From positions 1 through 39,337 of the forward strand of contig JADFMS010000008.1 of NCBI GenBank assembly GCA_022563775.1: a stretch of 39,337 nucleotides of DNA, written 5' to 3'. Positions within the stretch are counted from its first letter, which is position 1, and the number at the start of each line of letters is the position of its first letter. Under the pieces are notes generated by a model. It ran no database searches and was not told the origin of the DNA. It saw only the letters and a program-made list of their open reading frames with translations. The stretch comes from Fidelibacterota bacterium. Its GTDB lineage: Bacteria > Marinisomatota > SORT01. Below are positions 1-9,392 of this stretch, one piece after another. Made by a program: the position numbers and the translations under genes.

Positions 1-246
1 CCCTTCAGAGAGCTGGCGAACGGAGATATTATTATAAACGGTGATGCGGAACTCGACCTGTTAAAGGAAGAATTGGATATCATTTTCCCTGACGGCGAAT
101 ATGAAACCATTGCGGGTTTGCTGACGTTTTTAACCGGTAAAATTCCGGGAATCGGAGAAAAAATTCTTATCGGCGATAGAGTCTTCAGGATAATCAGCGC
201 AAGTAACAGAGCAATTAAAAAAGTAATTTTGAAACAGAAAACTTAA
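1..246 (+). CDS. CorC/HlyC-family membrane protein, C-terminal fragment
   Basis: Only the last 81 residues are inside the window; the start lies to the left. They read as the CorC_HlyC (transporter-associated) domain that closes CBS-domain proteins of the HlyC/CorC/CNNM family. Visible features are the run GDAELDLLKEEL, an IAGLLTFLTGKIPGIGE segment and the closing strand FRIISASNRAIKKV. In the family an N-terminal CNNM/DUF21 membrane domain and paired CBS domains precede this part, and the proteins are linked to magnesium or cobalt efflux; none of that can be checked here. The stop lies only 4 bp from the stop of the convergent antiporter gene, leaving no room for a separate terminator. The fragment is too short to tell CorC-like from other HlyC-type paralogues. 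Confidence 0.8.
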   Translation, partial: PFRELANGDIIINGDAELDLLKEELDIIFPDGEYETIAGLLTFLTGKIPGIGEKILIGDRVFRIISASNRAIKKVILKQKT

Positions 247-250
247 TATT

Positions 251-2191
251 TTAACTGACAGTCACCGGTTTACCGATCTTCCGATGAATCAAATAAAGTG
301 CTCCAATACCCAAAACGATGGAAAGAAAGGGATTCATACCATATCCCGCCGGGATATATCCGAAAACTATCGCAACCCCGGCAGCCAATAAAGCATAGGG
401 CAATTGAGTCTTAACGTGGTCAATGTGATCAGACCCGGATGCCATTGACGAAAGTATCGTTGTATCTGATATGGGAGAGCAGTGGTCCCCGAAACATGCG
501 CCGGATAGTACTGCGGCAATGGTCCCTAAGAGGATTGAAGATTGCAGACTCGCTTCAATACCTGCTTCAATAGGAAGATGATATGCCATAGGAATAACTA
601 TTGGAGTAAGAATAGCCATTGTTCCCCACGACGTTCCCGTAGAAAAACCTATCAGAGCTGCCACTATAAATGTCATTGCGGGAAGTAAATTTGGAGAAAA
701 GAGTCCTCTTGTTAAGTGCAGTACGTACTCGGCCGTTGACAGATCTGCCGCAATAGAACCCAATGACCAGGCAAGAATAAGAATAACCATTGCATACACC
801 ATCGATTTGACACCGTTGAGATAACCGTCAACAGTTTCCTGAAGATTCGTCAATTTTTGCGAGAGGCTCAAGATTGCCGCCAATATGGAACCGCCGAATG
901 CCGCCCACATCAGAACGGTGAACGAATTTGCGCTGCCGATTATCTCGTGGAACGCCAAGTTTTCTGCTGCTGCGCCAATTGCGGCTTTCCCGTTGAAGTA
1001 TAATCCTACTATAGTGGTAACTATTACGAACCCTATAGGAATCATCGCATTGTACCACCTCTTTTCAATACTGTCAGGTACATCCAATTCGCTGAGGTCT
1101 GCTCCCGCAAGAGGGGTTGCTCCATCCCTGATAACCTTCCCTGTCTCTTGCGCCCGTCTCTCCGCAGTTAACATAGGCCCGAAATCACGAGCCCGCACCG
1201 CCGTAATCACTATTAATCCGAGCATGATAAAAGCGTAGAAGCTGTATGGTATTGAACGTATAAACATTACATAGGGGTCTCTGTCCAGACCTATACTTTC
1301 AAAACCTTTCTGAATCAATCCGTTTTGGAATCCTATCCATGTACTTACAAATGCTATGGACGCAATCGGCGCTGCTGTTGCATCAACCAGAAATGCTAAT
1401 TTTTCACGCGATATTTTTAGTTTATCGGTAAACGGACGCATCGTATTGCCGACTAAAAGAGTATTGGCATAATCATCGAAAAATATCAGCAATCCCATAG
1501 AAAGAGTCGCTATCTGTCCGGAACGCGCTGATTTTGCATACTTCGATATCTTTTCCACTACGCCGTGCATTCCTCCATTACGCGCAATAAGACCCACCAT
1601 ACCGCCAAGTCCCATGCTGAACAGAATTACCGCTGCATGATCTTTATCTGCCAAGGAAGGAACGACATATTTGTCTATTGCTACAAGGAAACCGCCGATA
1701 GGATTGTAGCCCGTTAAGAAAACCGCGCCTATCCAAATTCCGGCAAAAAGGCTTAGTAATACTTCCTTGAACAAGACCGCAAGCCCTATCGCGATAAGGG
1801 GAGGCGCAAGACTCAAAATTCCGGGTATAGTTTGGATATTCTTACTTTCTCTAAGCGAGCCGTAAACTACAGCTATTTCGTTTTGACCGTTACTTTCAAA
1901 AATGACCTTGTCTATCGTCAGCGTTCCATTTTCGATCTCAAGGTCGTCCGGTAATTTAGGCATCCCATCCGAACCGATCATCTTGAAACCATATAATTCA
2001 ATTTCTCCCGATGCGCTATTATCTATCTCGCCATTGCTATCTAATATATTTATAGTGACCGAAAACGGCACGCCGTTCAAGGTGATTTTTCTGGATTCTA
2101 TGCTGATTGTTCCGGTTAGTTCGGTTCCTTCCGCCGATCCATTCCACACTAACAAAAGAGCGCATAAAAACGTGATATTTCGTAAAAACAT
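251..2191 (-). CDS. NhaC-type Na+/H+ antiporter with N-terminal extracytoplasmic domain
   Basis: Encodes 646 residues. Residues 1-20 look like a signal peptide. Residues about 22-115 are polar and beta-rich (TGTISIESRKITLNG, GEIELYGF), resembling an immunoglobulin-like domain. About a dozen hydrophobic segments follow from residue 125. The segments with FFDDYANTLLVGNTMRPF, DATAAPIASIAFVSTWIG and FSTGTSWGTMAIL are typical of the NhaC / Na+/H+ antiporter family (PF03553). In that family the transporter exchanges sodium for protons across the inner membrane; substrate here is inferred, since relatives also move amino acids or organic acids. The extra N-terminal domain is what sets it apart from ordinary NhaC proteins of about 450-500 residues. 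The gene is single, convergent with the CorC-like gene and divergent from the LptF/G gene. Family confidence is high, substrate low. Confidence 0.85.
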   Translation of the reverse strand: MFLRNITFLCALLLVWNGSAEGTELTGTISIESRKITLNGVPFSVTINILDSNGEIDNSASGEIELYGFKMIGSDGMPKLPDDLEIENGTLTIDKVIFESNGQNEIAVVYGSLRESKNIQTIPGILSLAPPLIAIGLAVLFKEVLLSLFAGIWIGAVFLTGYNPIGGFLVAIDKYVVPSLADKDHAAVILFSMGLGGMVGLIARNGGMHGVVEKISKYAKSARSGQIATLSMGLLIFFDDYANTLLVGNTMRPFTDKLKISREKLAFLVDATAAPIASIAFVSTWIGFQNGLIQKGFESIGLDRDPYVMFIRSIPYSFYAFIMLGLIVITAVRARDFGPMLTAERRAQETGKVIRDGATPLAGADLSELDVPDSIEKRWYNAMIPIGFVIVTTIVGLYFNGKAAIGAAAENLAFHEIIGSANSFTVLMWAAFGGSILAAILSLSQKLTNLQETVDGYLNGVKSMVYAMVILILAWSLGSIAADLSTAEYVLHLTRGLFSPNLLPAMTFIVAALIGFSTGTSWGTMAILTPIVIPMAYHLPIEAGIEASLQSSILLGTIAAVLSGACFGDHCSPISDTTILSSMASGSDHIDHVKTQLPYALLAAGVAIVFGYIPAGYGMNPFLSIVLGIGALYLIHRKIGKPVTVS

Positions 2192-2323
2192 GGCTAAACA
2201 TATGGTTAGCGAGTTTTAAAGTAAAGCGAAATTAGCTGGCGAAGACATATCAAATGGGTGTGCGACCTGATAATTGTTAAATAAATTTTTAATTCCATTT
2301 AGAAATTAAGAGAGGTAAATTGC

Positions 2324-2339
2324 GCTTAATATTTTAAGC
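2324..2339. promoter_or_regulatory. AT-rich palindrome upstream of LptF/G gene
   Basis: GCTTAA-TATT-TTAAGC is a perfect 6-bp inverted repeat ending 15 bp before the ATG of the permease gene, in the 163-bp divergent region with the antiporter. It could be an operator or simply an AT-rich hairpin near the ribosome binding site. No recognised regulator consensus matches it. Confidence 0.25.
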
Positions 2340-2354
2340 CTTTAAGAGTGTGCC

Positions 2355-3440
2355 ATGATTAAGAAGATGGACCTGTACATAATAAGAAAGTTCCTCCTCT
2401 CACTTCTGATGACGAGTCTTGCATTTCTTTCGATTTTCTTCGTGGTAGATATAGTTGAAAACTTACGCAAAGTGCTCGACTCGGCGGCGCCGCTTGGCAC
2501 GGCTGCTCAATATTCTCTCCTGAACTTACCATTTTTATTCAATATATCGCTGCCGATAGCCGTACTGTTGGCAACTGTATTGACATTCTCTTCACTGGTA
2601 AAATACAACGAACTCGTTTCCATAAAATCCGCAGGTGTGAGCCTTTACAGACTTCTAATTCCCCTGATAATTCTCGGACTTTTCATAACGGCATTCTCCT
2701 TCTATTTCGGAGAAACAGTTGTAATCGATTCGAACCGCAAGCGATTTGAAATTGCGCGTAAGTATTCGCTGAGGGGAGCCAAAAGACAGGCCCTACGAAA
2801 ATTCAACTTGAATTTTCAGGAAGGTCCCGCCCGGAATATCTCCATAGGCGTTTATAAATTCAAAGACTTGAAGGGTGAGCGGGTAAACATACAATATTTC
2901 AAGAACGAATCGCTTATCAAACGGATTGACGCCTCTCAGATGAAATGGGATGAAAAGAGGAAACTATGGCTGTTTAGCGATGTGATACTCAGAATTTTTA
3001 AAAAAAATAAGGAGATAGTTTTAAAGGCAGCGCAATTGGACACCATTAAGCTTCGCTTGACTCCTGATGCGCTTATAAAAGAGAACCGTAAGCCCGAGGA
3101 GATGAGTTATTGGGAACTTGGCGAGTTTGTTAAAAACTTGGAGGCAAACGGAATAGAAGCGCGTAGCTGGAAAGTGAATCATATATTCAAAATATCGCTT
3201 GCGTTTTCAAATTTGATAGTGATACTCATAGGCGTTCCTATCGCTTCTACCAAAAGACGCGGCGGCGCAGCATTCGGCATCGGTGTGGCTTTGTTGATAA
3301 GCTTCTTCTACTATGGATTCATGAAATTCGGGCAAACACTCGCAAAACAGGGTATTTTAGAACCGTTAGAAGGTGTTTGGCTCGGGAACGCAATTTTTTT
3401 CGTTATCTCTATTATTATGATTATCAGAACTTCTAAATAG
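2355..3440 (+). CDS. LptF/LptG-family lipopolysaccharide export permease
   Basis: A 361-residue protein of the YjgP/YjgQ family (LptF/LptG), the inner-membrane part of the LptB2FG ABC transporter that extracts lipopolysaccharide and hands it to the periplasmic Lpt bridge. The topology is visible. The start MDLYIIRKFLLSLLM and two more helices fill residues 1-130. A soluble jellyroll-like periplasmic region with charged strands spans about 130-270. Three C-terminal helices begin at the conserved FSNLIVILIGVPIAS stretch, followed by KRRGGAAFGIGVALLISFFYYGF. The length is normal for the family. Only one family member lies in the window, so whether it is LptF or LptG cannot be decided; the short start and position fit LptG slightly better. 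The gene faces the barrel gene tail to tail with a 12-bp gap. Confidence 0.88.
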   Translation: MIKKMDLYIIRKFLLSLLMTSLAFLSIFFVVDIVENLRKVLDSAAPLGTAAQYSLLNLPFLFNISLPIAVLLATVLTFSSLVKYNELVSIKSAGVSLYRLLIPLIILGLFITAFSFYFGETVVIDSNRKRFEIARKYSLRGAKRQALRKFNLNFQEGPARNISIGVYKFKDLKGERVNIQYFKNESLIKRIDASQMKWDEKRKLWLFSDVILRIFKKNKEIVLKAAQLDTIKLRLTPDALIKENRKPEEMSYWELGEFVKNLEANGIEARSWKVNHIFKISLAFSNLIVILIGVPIASTKRRGGAAFGIGVALLISFFYYGFMKFGQTLAKQGILEPLEGVWLGNAIFFVISIIMIIRTSK

Positions 3441-3452
3441 TGTTAAGCCCAT

Positions 3453-4742
3453 TCAGCTGTTTCTTTTTCTATACCCCAGCGCAGACCAGATAGATATGGA
3501 AAGTTCGAATCCCTTTGCATTGGCAGGTTTATAAGCTCCTCTCATAGCGGATGCAATATCTATTTTAAATTTATACAGCCTGACCCCAAGCCCTACAGCT
3601 ATCTCTTTGCCTTCTTTACCACCGGCAGAGATACCGAAACGGAAAGGAGTCCTCGACTCTCCGTAATACTCCATTCCCAAGGAGAATTTTCCAACTTTGC
3701 TTGAGTACAGCCGGTCGCTGAATCCCTGAATATAATCGAATGCGATCAGAGTTTTCCGATAAGATGTTGAAGCTCCTATCCTAAGCAGCCTCGGAAGGGC
3801 AGTCGAAAATTTTTCTTTTAACAGAGTCCGTTCATTATCGCCGGTTACAAGAGCGCTATACCCCTTTTTTGCTACTCGATTGAGGTTCAGGTTATCAATA
3901 GTGTAAAAATATTTTATTCGTTCGTTATCGTCGCTCCAGTTTATCTTCCCGAGAAGATTGATCAACGCTATTCCAAAATGCACGCCTCCTTTACTTACTT
4001 TTAACAACCCGATATCCAAAGAATACCCCAAGCCCCCCCTTGATGACATCATAATATATTCGCCGTCTCCAACTATCTTGGATGAATCGGTCAGGAAGTT
4101 GGCATCGGAGCTGTCAACACCGAAATACGCTATACCTTTTATGATTCTCGCTGTATATCCCATGAGGTAGCCCCCGAAAAGACCACCGTTTGAAAATCCT
4201 ATCTCCGCTGCGGTGAGCGATTCTCCTCCCGCCTCAAGCGAATAATCCACACCTATTTCGTTTCCGTTAAATATTATTTCAAATGGCGCTTTAGGTATGG
4301 TCACTTCCCCTATGGAATAGATGTCCGTTGTAACAGCCATGTTGTTCCACGAAATATTCCCCAATACCGGCTGAACTGAACTGTCAAAATATATTGACAA
4401 TCCTTCATCGGGGATGAGCGATAAGAGTTCCTCTTTTTTATTGCCCTCTTCCAAATCAGCGCCGTTGAATTTGTTATACTCGAAGAGGCTAAGGCTGGAG
4501 TTTGAGACTCCGAAATTAAATTGGATGAGTTGCATGGCTATGTAATTTCTGACAACCCCGAGATTTGCAGGATTGACTCCAACCGAGAAAAAATCTCTCG
4601 CTATGGTCGTATACGCTCCACCCATGCCGAGACTACGCGGGTCTTTTCGCAGCTGTCCGTTCAGCTCGCCGTCATTTCCAATTCCGAGGAGAATGATGAT
4701 AATCATCAAAAACTTAATGGCGAATTTACCGCTGTTATTCAT
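3453..4742 (-). CDS. Outer-membrane beta-barrel protein, FadL/PorV-like
   Basis: A 429-residue exported protein with a hydrophobic start (residues 9-20, FLMIIIILLGIG). The N-terminal hallmark is RSLGMGGAYTTIARDFFSVGVNPANLGV, the pattern of PorV/FadL-like and DUF5723-type barrels in Bacteroidetes and relatives. The rest alternates polar and hydrophobic residues with many glycines and aromatic ends (GKFSLGMEYYG, FRFGISAGG, GLGVRLYKFKIDIA), as expected for transmembrane beta strands. In T9SS organisms such barrels include PorV, the acceptor of secreted cargo, but a specific role cannot be claimed here. Its ATG overlaps the stop of the upstream lipoprotein gene (ATGA at 4740-4744), so the two are probably translationally coupled and act together at the outer membrane. 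Confidence 0.65.
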   Translation of the reverse strand: MNNSGKFAIKFLMIIIILLGIGNDGELNGQLRKDPRSLGMGGAYTTIARDFFSVGVNPANLGVVRNYIAMQLIQFNFGVSNSSLSLFEYNKFNGADLEEGNKKEELLSLIPDEGLSIYFDSSVQPVLGNISWNNMAVTTDIYSIGEVTIPKAPFEIIFNGNEIGVDYSLEAGGESLTAAEIGFSNGGLFGGYLMGYTARIIKGIAYFGVDSSDANFLTDSSKIVGDGEYIMMSSRGGLGYSLDIGLLKVSKGGVHFGIALINLLGKINWSDDNERIKYFYTIDNLNLNRVAKKGYSALVTGDNERTLLKEKFSTALPRLLRIGASTSYRKTLIAFDYIQGFSDRLYSSKVGKFSLGMEYYGESRTPFRFGISAGGKEGKEIAVGLGVRLYKFKIDIASAMRGAYKPANAKGFELSISIWSALGYRKRNS

Positions 4743-6868
4743 CAGGGATTTATTTTAATCCTGAATGTCATGACTGATTTTATAGCTATAAAGTTTGATG
4801 CCGTAACGGTTCGCGGCTTTCCGTCTGTAGATTTCAGTTCTATCAACGGTTTTATGTAATGCTCCTCCCCGCGTGTGAATATTCTTATCAATGCGCTGTC
4901 GAGAAAGATACTATCATGCTTTACGGCGCTGAATATGCCCATATCCGGGTCTGTATCAGGCAGCACAAACGTCAAGAGGGTGTCCATAAAAAGCGAATCA
5001 GGATGAGCGCTGAATTTCGTGGAATCGTCGGTAATAAGTAATGACAGCGTTCCACTGAAGGGAAAGCTGTTCACGAGTTCAGATTCGACTATCGCAAAAA
5101 GTATATTATTCTCTATCTGCTCTTTCTGTTCCTCCTCAAACGCTGCTATGGTGTTGAAGGTTGCCGGTACAAATTTAGCGATCGAATCAAGCGAAAATGA
5201 GAAAGGCACAATAAGCTGAAAATCGCCGCCCATACTTTGCCCTACTGACACCACTCCCACTCCCAATAAACTCGCTTCACCGGATATAGAAATATTATCA
5301 GGAAGTATGTTGAAAAAATCTACTATATCGGTCTCTCCCGGTTCAATTTGTTTACATACGTTGTTGACACAAGTTGAATCTTTTTTAAAGACAATCTGTG
5401 TGGTCTCAGGTTGCATGCTGAACAATGGCGGCGACCGTAGCTCAGCATCCCTTAACGTCAGATCGGCTGAAAAACCTAATATTGTGTTAGTTCCCTTGAT
5501 ATCAAGGTCAAGGAACATGGGAACGCTTATGCTGTTATGCAAATTCAATATAAGCTGCACATCTTCAAGACTGATACCTTCAAACCCTTCGGGCATGTCA
5601 CTGATATTGGTTTCAGTTGTGGGAATCGTTTCATCGAAATTCGCCTTCCATCTCAAAAAACGAAGCGTGTTAAGAACAATCGCCAGTTCCACAGCATCAT
5701 CTTTGGATATTATGCTCGAACTTCCTAATGAGAGTGTTGTGGCTTCAAAAATATATTCGATATCGGTTAATGGAAACTCACCTGCGGGATTCGTAAGGCT
5801 GTCCCCGCCCAACTCAATGCGTTGAGTATCCGATACGCCGGGTGGAATACTATCCCATATTATAGTTTCAGGTAAATTTGTGGCGGAGTCTATGAAATTC
5901 GGTAGAAGCAGGCTCGCCCTAAGAGGAACCTGCAACTTGTTATCTATAGAAAATATCATATCATCGGTATCAGATCTGAATCTGCCGCTTATAAGCTCGG
6001 TACTTCCTGATATCCCAAGAGGAACCGATTCCGAAATCTGAATATTAACCGACGGTATGTTGCCTTTGACTCTGCTGGCAATGAAAGGTTCGATAAATTG
6101 AACAGTTACTCTGATCTTTCCCTCTTTTGACGTACTGTTTATATCAAAACTTGATACACCCGGTGAACCACCTGTGGTAGTGGTTGAGAGGGGAACAACG
6201 AAACTCTTGCCTGCTAAATCAATGTCTCTTGATTCGGTAGCGTCAGGTTCTATCCTGTCGTACAGAGCAGTTCCAATAACACTGCTATTTGCGTCTGTGA
6301 GCACGATCCGCATATTTGTCAATGGGATACCTGAATTCGGGGCGTCTATAAAACCGTTGTAAATTGAAATCCTAATTATCCCTTGTTCCATCGTTGCTTC
6401 TTCCACATCAGCAATAGCAACCTCATTATCAATCGGCGACAGGCTAAACTCGGGAACCGGCACAGACGTTCCGTTTGGAGCGGCAGCTACTGCCGGGGAC
6501 ATGCTTGACAGCGTTAATGATTCAAATGTCTGGTCGCTTCCCAAATTACTTAGGGTCAGAGAGCCTATTGCTTGTGAAATAGATATCAATCCGATTCCCC
6601 CCACGGTGAGCTTACTTGAGTCAAGGACGATAGTTCCTATAAAGTCCCGGACATTCAAACGGAGGATGCCCACGTCCAACGAATCTATGAATCCGTTAGA
6701 GCTGTCGCCGGATATAGGACCTACCAGATCGCGAAGCGGATATTTTTCATCAATTAAAGGAATAACGAGATTCAGCTCCCAGCTGGGAGATTCAGGAGAT
6801 TCAATCAAACAGCCGTTCATAAGAACAATCAGTAACATTGTTCTGAATAAACGGTTGTTTAGATTCAT
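4742..6868 (-). CDS. Large exported lipoprotein of unknown function
   Basis: I choose the ATG at 6868 (708 residues) because GGAAAAG sits just upstream. The same frame stays open to a GTG at 6904 without a ribosome binding site. The new N terminus, MNLNNRLFRTMLLIVLMNGC, is a lipoprotein-type signal: short basic start, hydrophobic stretch, then Cys20 with glycine at -1, although the lipobox is not ideal. The remaining residues are beta-rich and serine/threonine/aspartate-rich, with repeated strands such as TELISGRFRSD and GNIPSVNIQIS and no catalytic motif that I recognise. Two Cys residues near VNNVCKQIEPG could pair with nearby CVNN. It precedes the barrel gene with an ATGA overlap, suggesting an outer-membrane lipoprotein and barrel pair. 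Function unknown. Confidence 0.7.
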   Translation of the reverse strand: MNLNNRLFRTMLLIVLMNGCLIESPESPSWELNLVIPLIDEKYPLRDLVGPISGDSSNGFIDSLDVGILRLNVRDFIGTIVLDSSKLTVGGIGLISISQAIGSLTLSNLGSDQTFESLTLSSMSPAVAAAPNGTSVPVPEFSLSPIDNEVAIADVEEATMEQGIIRISIYNGFIDAPNSGIPLTNMRIVLTDANSSVIGTALYDRIEPDATESRDIDLAGKSFVVPLSTTTTGGSPGVSSFDINSTSKEGKIRVTVQFIEPFIASRVKGNIPSVNIQISESVPLGISGSTELISGRFRSDTDDMIFSIDNKLQVPLRASLLLPNFIDSATNLPETIIWDSIPPGVSDTQRIELGGDSLTNPAGEFPLTDIEYIFEATTLSLGSSSIISKDDAVELAIVLNTLRFLRWKANFDETIPTTETNISDMPEGFEGISLEDVQLILNLHNSISVPMFLDLDIKGTNTILGFSADLTLRDAELRSPPLFSMQPETTQIVFKKDSTCVNNVCKQIEPGETDIVDFFNILPDNISISGEASLLGVGVVSVGQSMGGDFQLIVPFSFSLDSIAKFVPATFNTIAAFEEEQKEQIENNILFAIVESELVNSFPFSGTLSLLITDDSTKFSAHPDSLFMDTLLTFVLPDTDPDMGIFSAVKHDSIFLDSALIRIFTRGEEHYIKPLIELKSTDGKPRTVTASNFIAIKSVMTFRIKINP

Positions 6869-6930
6869 TATTTTCTTTTCCGGCAGTTTGGCATCAGTTT
6901 GCACTACTGTTGATACTTAACTACCGGCTG

Positions 6931-8184
6931 TCAAGTTCCCTGGTCCCAGGAGGATAAATACTTGACCTGTTCATCAGTCAATGTGTCAATGCTGATATTC
7001 ATACTCTTTAGCTTTAGCCCGGCAATAAGTTCGTCAATATCCGACGGAACATCATGTACTCGCACATCAAGGTCTTTTTTCAAACTGTATTCTGACGTGA
7101 GAGCTTGCACCGCAAAGCTCATGTCCATAACACTTGCGGGATGCCCTTCTGCTGCCGCTAAGTTGATCAAACGACCTTTGGCAAGAACGAATATCGATCT
7201 GCCATCGGGCATAATATATTCGTCGATGTTTTCCTTCACGTCTTCGATAAGAGCAGCTGATAACTCTTTGAGTTCATCCAAATTGATTTCTACGTTGAAA
7301 TGACCTGAATTGGCAATTACTGCGCCATTTTTCATCTTCTCAAAATGACTCTTACGAAGAACGTGAATATCGCCCGTCAACGTCACAAAGAGGTCGCCCT
7401 CAACCGCTGCTTCTTCCATTGACATGACCCTGAATCCATCCATCAATGCTTCGAGCGCTCGCGTCGAATCGACTTCAGTCACAATAACGTTAGCTCCCAT
7501 TCCACGGATTCTGTCTGCGAACCCCCTGCCGCACCATCCATAGCCGCATACTACTGCGGTCTTACCGGCGATCAACATATCCGTAGCGCGTATTACTCCG
7601 TCAACCGTCGATTGCCCGGTGCCATAACGATTATCAAACAAGTGTTTCATCTTTGCATCGTTCACGGCAATTACAGGAAGTTTCAAGACGCCATCCGCGT
7701 CCATCGCTCTTAACCTTATCACGCCTGTTGTCGTCTCTTCCATTGAGCATTTGATCTCTTCCGTCTGGCTCGCATAATCTTTATGAAGTACCGTAACGAG
7801 ATCGGCGCCGTCATCCATCGTGATATTCGGTCTATGCCCCAACGCCTCTTTAATGTGAGAATAGTAGGTTTCATCATCCTCACCATATATGGCATAAACT
7901 TTCATCCCGTCATGAACGACGAGAGATGCCGCAACATCGTCCTGCGTGCTCAGAGGATTCGATGCGCACAAAAGTACGTCTGCTCCCCCTGCTTTCAATG
8001 TCCGCATTAAATTTGCAGTTTCCGCCGTGACGTGTAAACACGCCGACATCTTCACACCTTCAAGCGGTTTTTCCTTTTCAAATCGTTCGCGAATCAGAGA
8101 AAGAACCGGCATATCGCGATTTGCCCAGTCTATCCTTCTTTTTCCCGCATCCGCTAAGGATTCATCCTTAACATGATACCCCAT
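6931..8184 (-). CDS. ahcY: Adenosylhomocysteinase (S-adenosylhomocysteine hydrolase)
   Basis: A 417-residue enzyme that splits S-adenosylhomocysteine to homocysteine and adenosine using tightly bound NAD. Visible signatures are CLHVTAETA (His51) and CASNPLSTQDDVAA (about residues 73-86), the catalytic region EETTTG with Glu150, then NDAKMKHLFDNRYGTGQS with Lys180 and Asp184, and the NAD-binding loop GYGWCGRG (214-221). GHFNVEI lies in the C-terminal half. It belongs to the short form lacking the about 40-residue insert and the long C-terminal tail of animal and proteobacterial enzymes; it ends in YLSSWDQGT, as thermophile and archaeal forms do. GGAGA precedes the ATG. It lies 38 bp downstream of metK, so SAM synthesis and SAH removal are probably co-expressed. 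Confidence 0.96.
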   Translation of the reverse strand: MGYHVKDESLADAGKRRIDWANRDMPVLSLIRERFEKEKPLEGVKMSACLHVTAETANLMRTLKAGGADVLLCASNPLSTQDDVAASLVVHDGMKVYAIYGEDDETYYSHIKEALGHRPNITMDDGADLVTVLHKDYASQTEEIKCSMEETTTGVIRLRAMDADGVLKLPVIAVNDAKMKHLFDNRYGTGQSTVDGVIRATDMLIAGKTAVVCGYGWCGRGFADRIRGMGANVIVTEVDSTRALEALMDGFRVMSMEEAAVEGDLFVTLTGDIHVLRKSHFEKMKNGAVIANSGHFNVEINLDELKELSAALIEDVKENIDEYIMPDGRSIFVLAKGRLINLAAAEGHPASVMDMSFAVQALTSEYSLKKDLDVRVHDVPSDIDELIAGLKLKSMNISIDTLTDEQVKYLSSWDQGT

Positions 8185-8222
8185 CTAAATCTCCATTCTA
8201 AAATTATTTTGAATTATCATTT

Positions 8223-9365
8223 TTATCCCTTGAGGTCATCTACCCTGTCCAGGCGTTCCCAGGTAAAACCTTCCTCATCCCTACCGAAATGACCGTATGA
8301 TGCGGTTTGTTTATAACGAGGCGCCCTCAGATCAAGCGCAGCTATCATACCTTTAGGCGTAAGGTCGAATTTATCCCTGATCAAATTTACAAATTCACTG
8401 TTTGACAGTTTTCCGGTTCCATAGGTTTCAACATGTATAGATACAGGCTCGGCTATTCCTATTGCATAAGCCAACTGTAATTGCATTCTGTCTGCCAATC
8501 CGGCTGCAACTAAGTTTTTAGTAACATAGCGAGCCATGTATGCCGCTGACCTGTCTACCTTAGTTGGGTCTTTTCCGGAAAAAGAGCCGCCCCCATGGGA
8601 TGCGAATCCTCCATATGTGTCCATAATTATCTTTCTTCCCGTTAATCCTGCATCGGCTTTAGGACCACCCTCTACAAATTGTCCGGTGGGATTGATATGA
8701 TATACTATTTCGCCGTTTCGTAATAATTCTTCAGGAATAACCGGTTTAATTGCAAGTTCGATCATCTCTTCTGTAATCTTTTCCAAGTTCAATGAATCTG
8801 AATAAGGCTTATGCTGCGTCGAAAGTACGACATTCGCAACTGCTACCGGTTTATCATCAACGTATTTCACCGTTACTTGTGACTTACCGTCAGGGCGAAG
8901 ATAATCGACTACCCCGGCTTTTCTGATCTCTGCGAGTCTCTTAGTGATCTTATGAGCGAGATATATCGGCGTCGGCATATAAGCGGAGTTTTCGTTTGAC
9001 GCAAATCCGAACATCATTCCTTGATCTCCGGCTCCATCTCTGTCAACGCCCAAGGCAATATCAGGTGATTGCTGATCTATGCATGTGAGAACCGAGCAAG
9101 TCTCCGCATCAAATCCCATGCTTGCATCGGTGTAGCCTATCTCCTCTACAACACTTCTTACGATTTTGGGAATCTCTACGTAAGTTTCTGTTGTAATCTC
9201 CCCACCGACCAGTACCATGCCTGTAGTGACAAATACTTCACATGCCACGCGACCGTTAGGATCTTTTTCATAGATCGAATCAAGAACCGCATCAGATATC
9301 TGATCCGCTATTTTATCAGGATGCCCCTCTGTTACCGATTCGGATGTGAATAAATATTCAGACAT
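8223..9365 (-). CDS. metK: S-adenosylmethionine synthetase
   Basis: A 380-residue methionine adenosyltransferase making S-adenosylmethionine from methionine and ATP in the cytoplasm. All three classic blocks are present. The N-terminal [20 protein letters not shown] carries His15 and Asp17 of the ATP/Mg site. [12 protein letters not shown] is the signature hexapeptide region. [25 protein letters not shown] is the glycine-rich phosphate loop with the K+/Mg site. The length is normal. AGGAAA lies at a suitable distance from the ATG. The 27-bp gap to the nucleotidyltransferase gene holds no SAM riboswitch, so expression most likely follows the operon. Together with ahcY and the MTA phosphorylase gene upstream, it covers synthesis, by-product removal and salvage of the SAM cycle. 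Confidence 0.97.
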   Translation of the reverse strand: MSEYLFTSESVTEGHPDKIADQISDAVLDSIYEKDPNGRVACEVFVTTGMVLVGGEITTETYVEIPKIVRSVVEEIGYTDASMGFDAETCSVLTCIDQQSPDIALGVDRDGAGDQGMMFGFASNENSAYMPTPIYLAHKITKRLAEIRKAGVVDYLRPDGKSQVTVKYVDDKPVAVANVVLSTQHKPYSDSLNLEKITEEMIELAIKPVIPEELLRNGEIVYHINPTGQFVEGGPKADAGLTGRKIIMDTYGGFASHGGGSFSGKDPTKVDRSAAYMARYVTKNLVAAGLADRMQLQLAYAIGIAEPVSIHVETYGTGKLSNSEFVNLIRDKFDLTPKGMIAALDLRAPRYKQTASYGHFGRDEEGFTWERLDRVDDLKG

Positions 9366-9392
9366 AATTTTCCTTTGAACTTAATTGATAAT

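Noticed and set aside
5307..5825. 172-codon plus-strand frame inside the lipoprotein gene
   Set aside because: Antisense shadow with no recognisable domain or ribosome binding site; the minus-strand frame spans the whole region.
6869..6904. GTG start extending the lipoprotein by 12 residues
   Set aside because: No ribosome binding site there, while the ATG at 6868 has GGAAAAG and gives a proper lipoprotein signal.
9366..9392. Possible SAM riboswitch before metK
   Set aside because: The gap to the upstream gene is only 27 bp, too short for any SAM riboswitch class.
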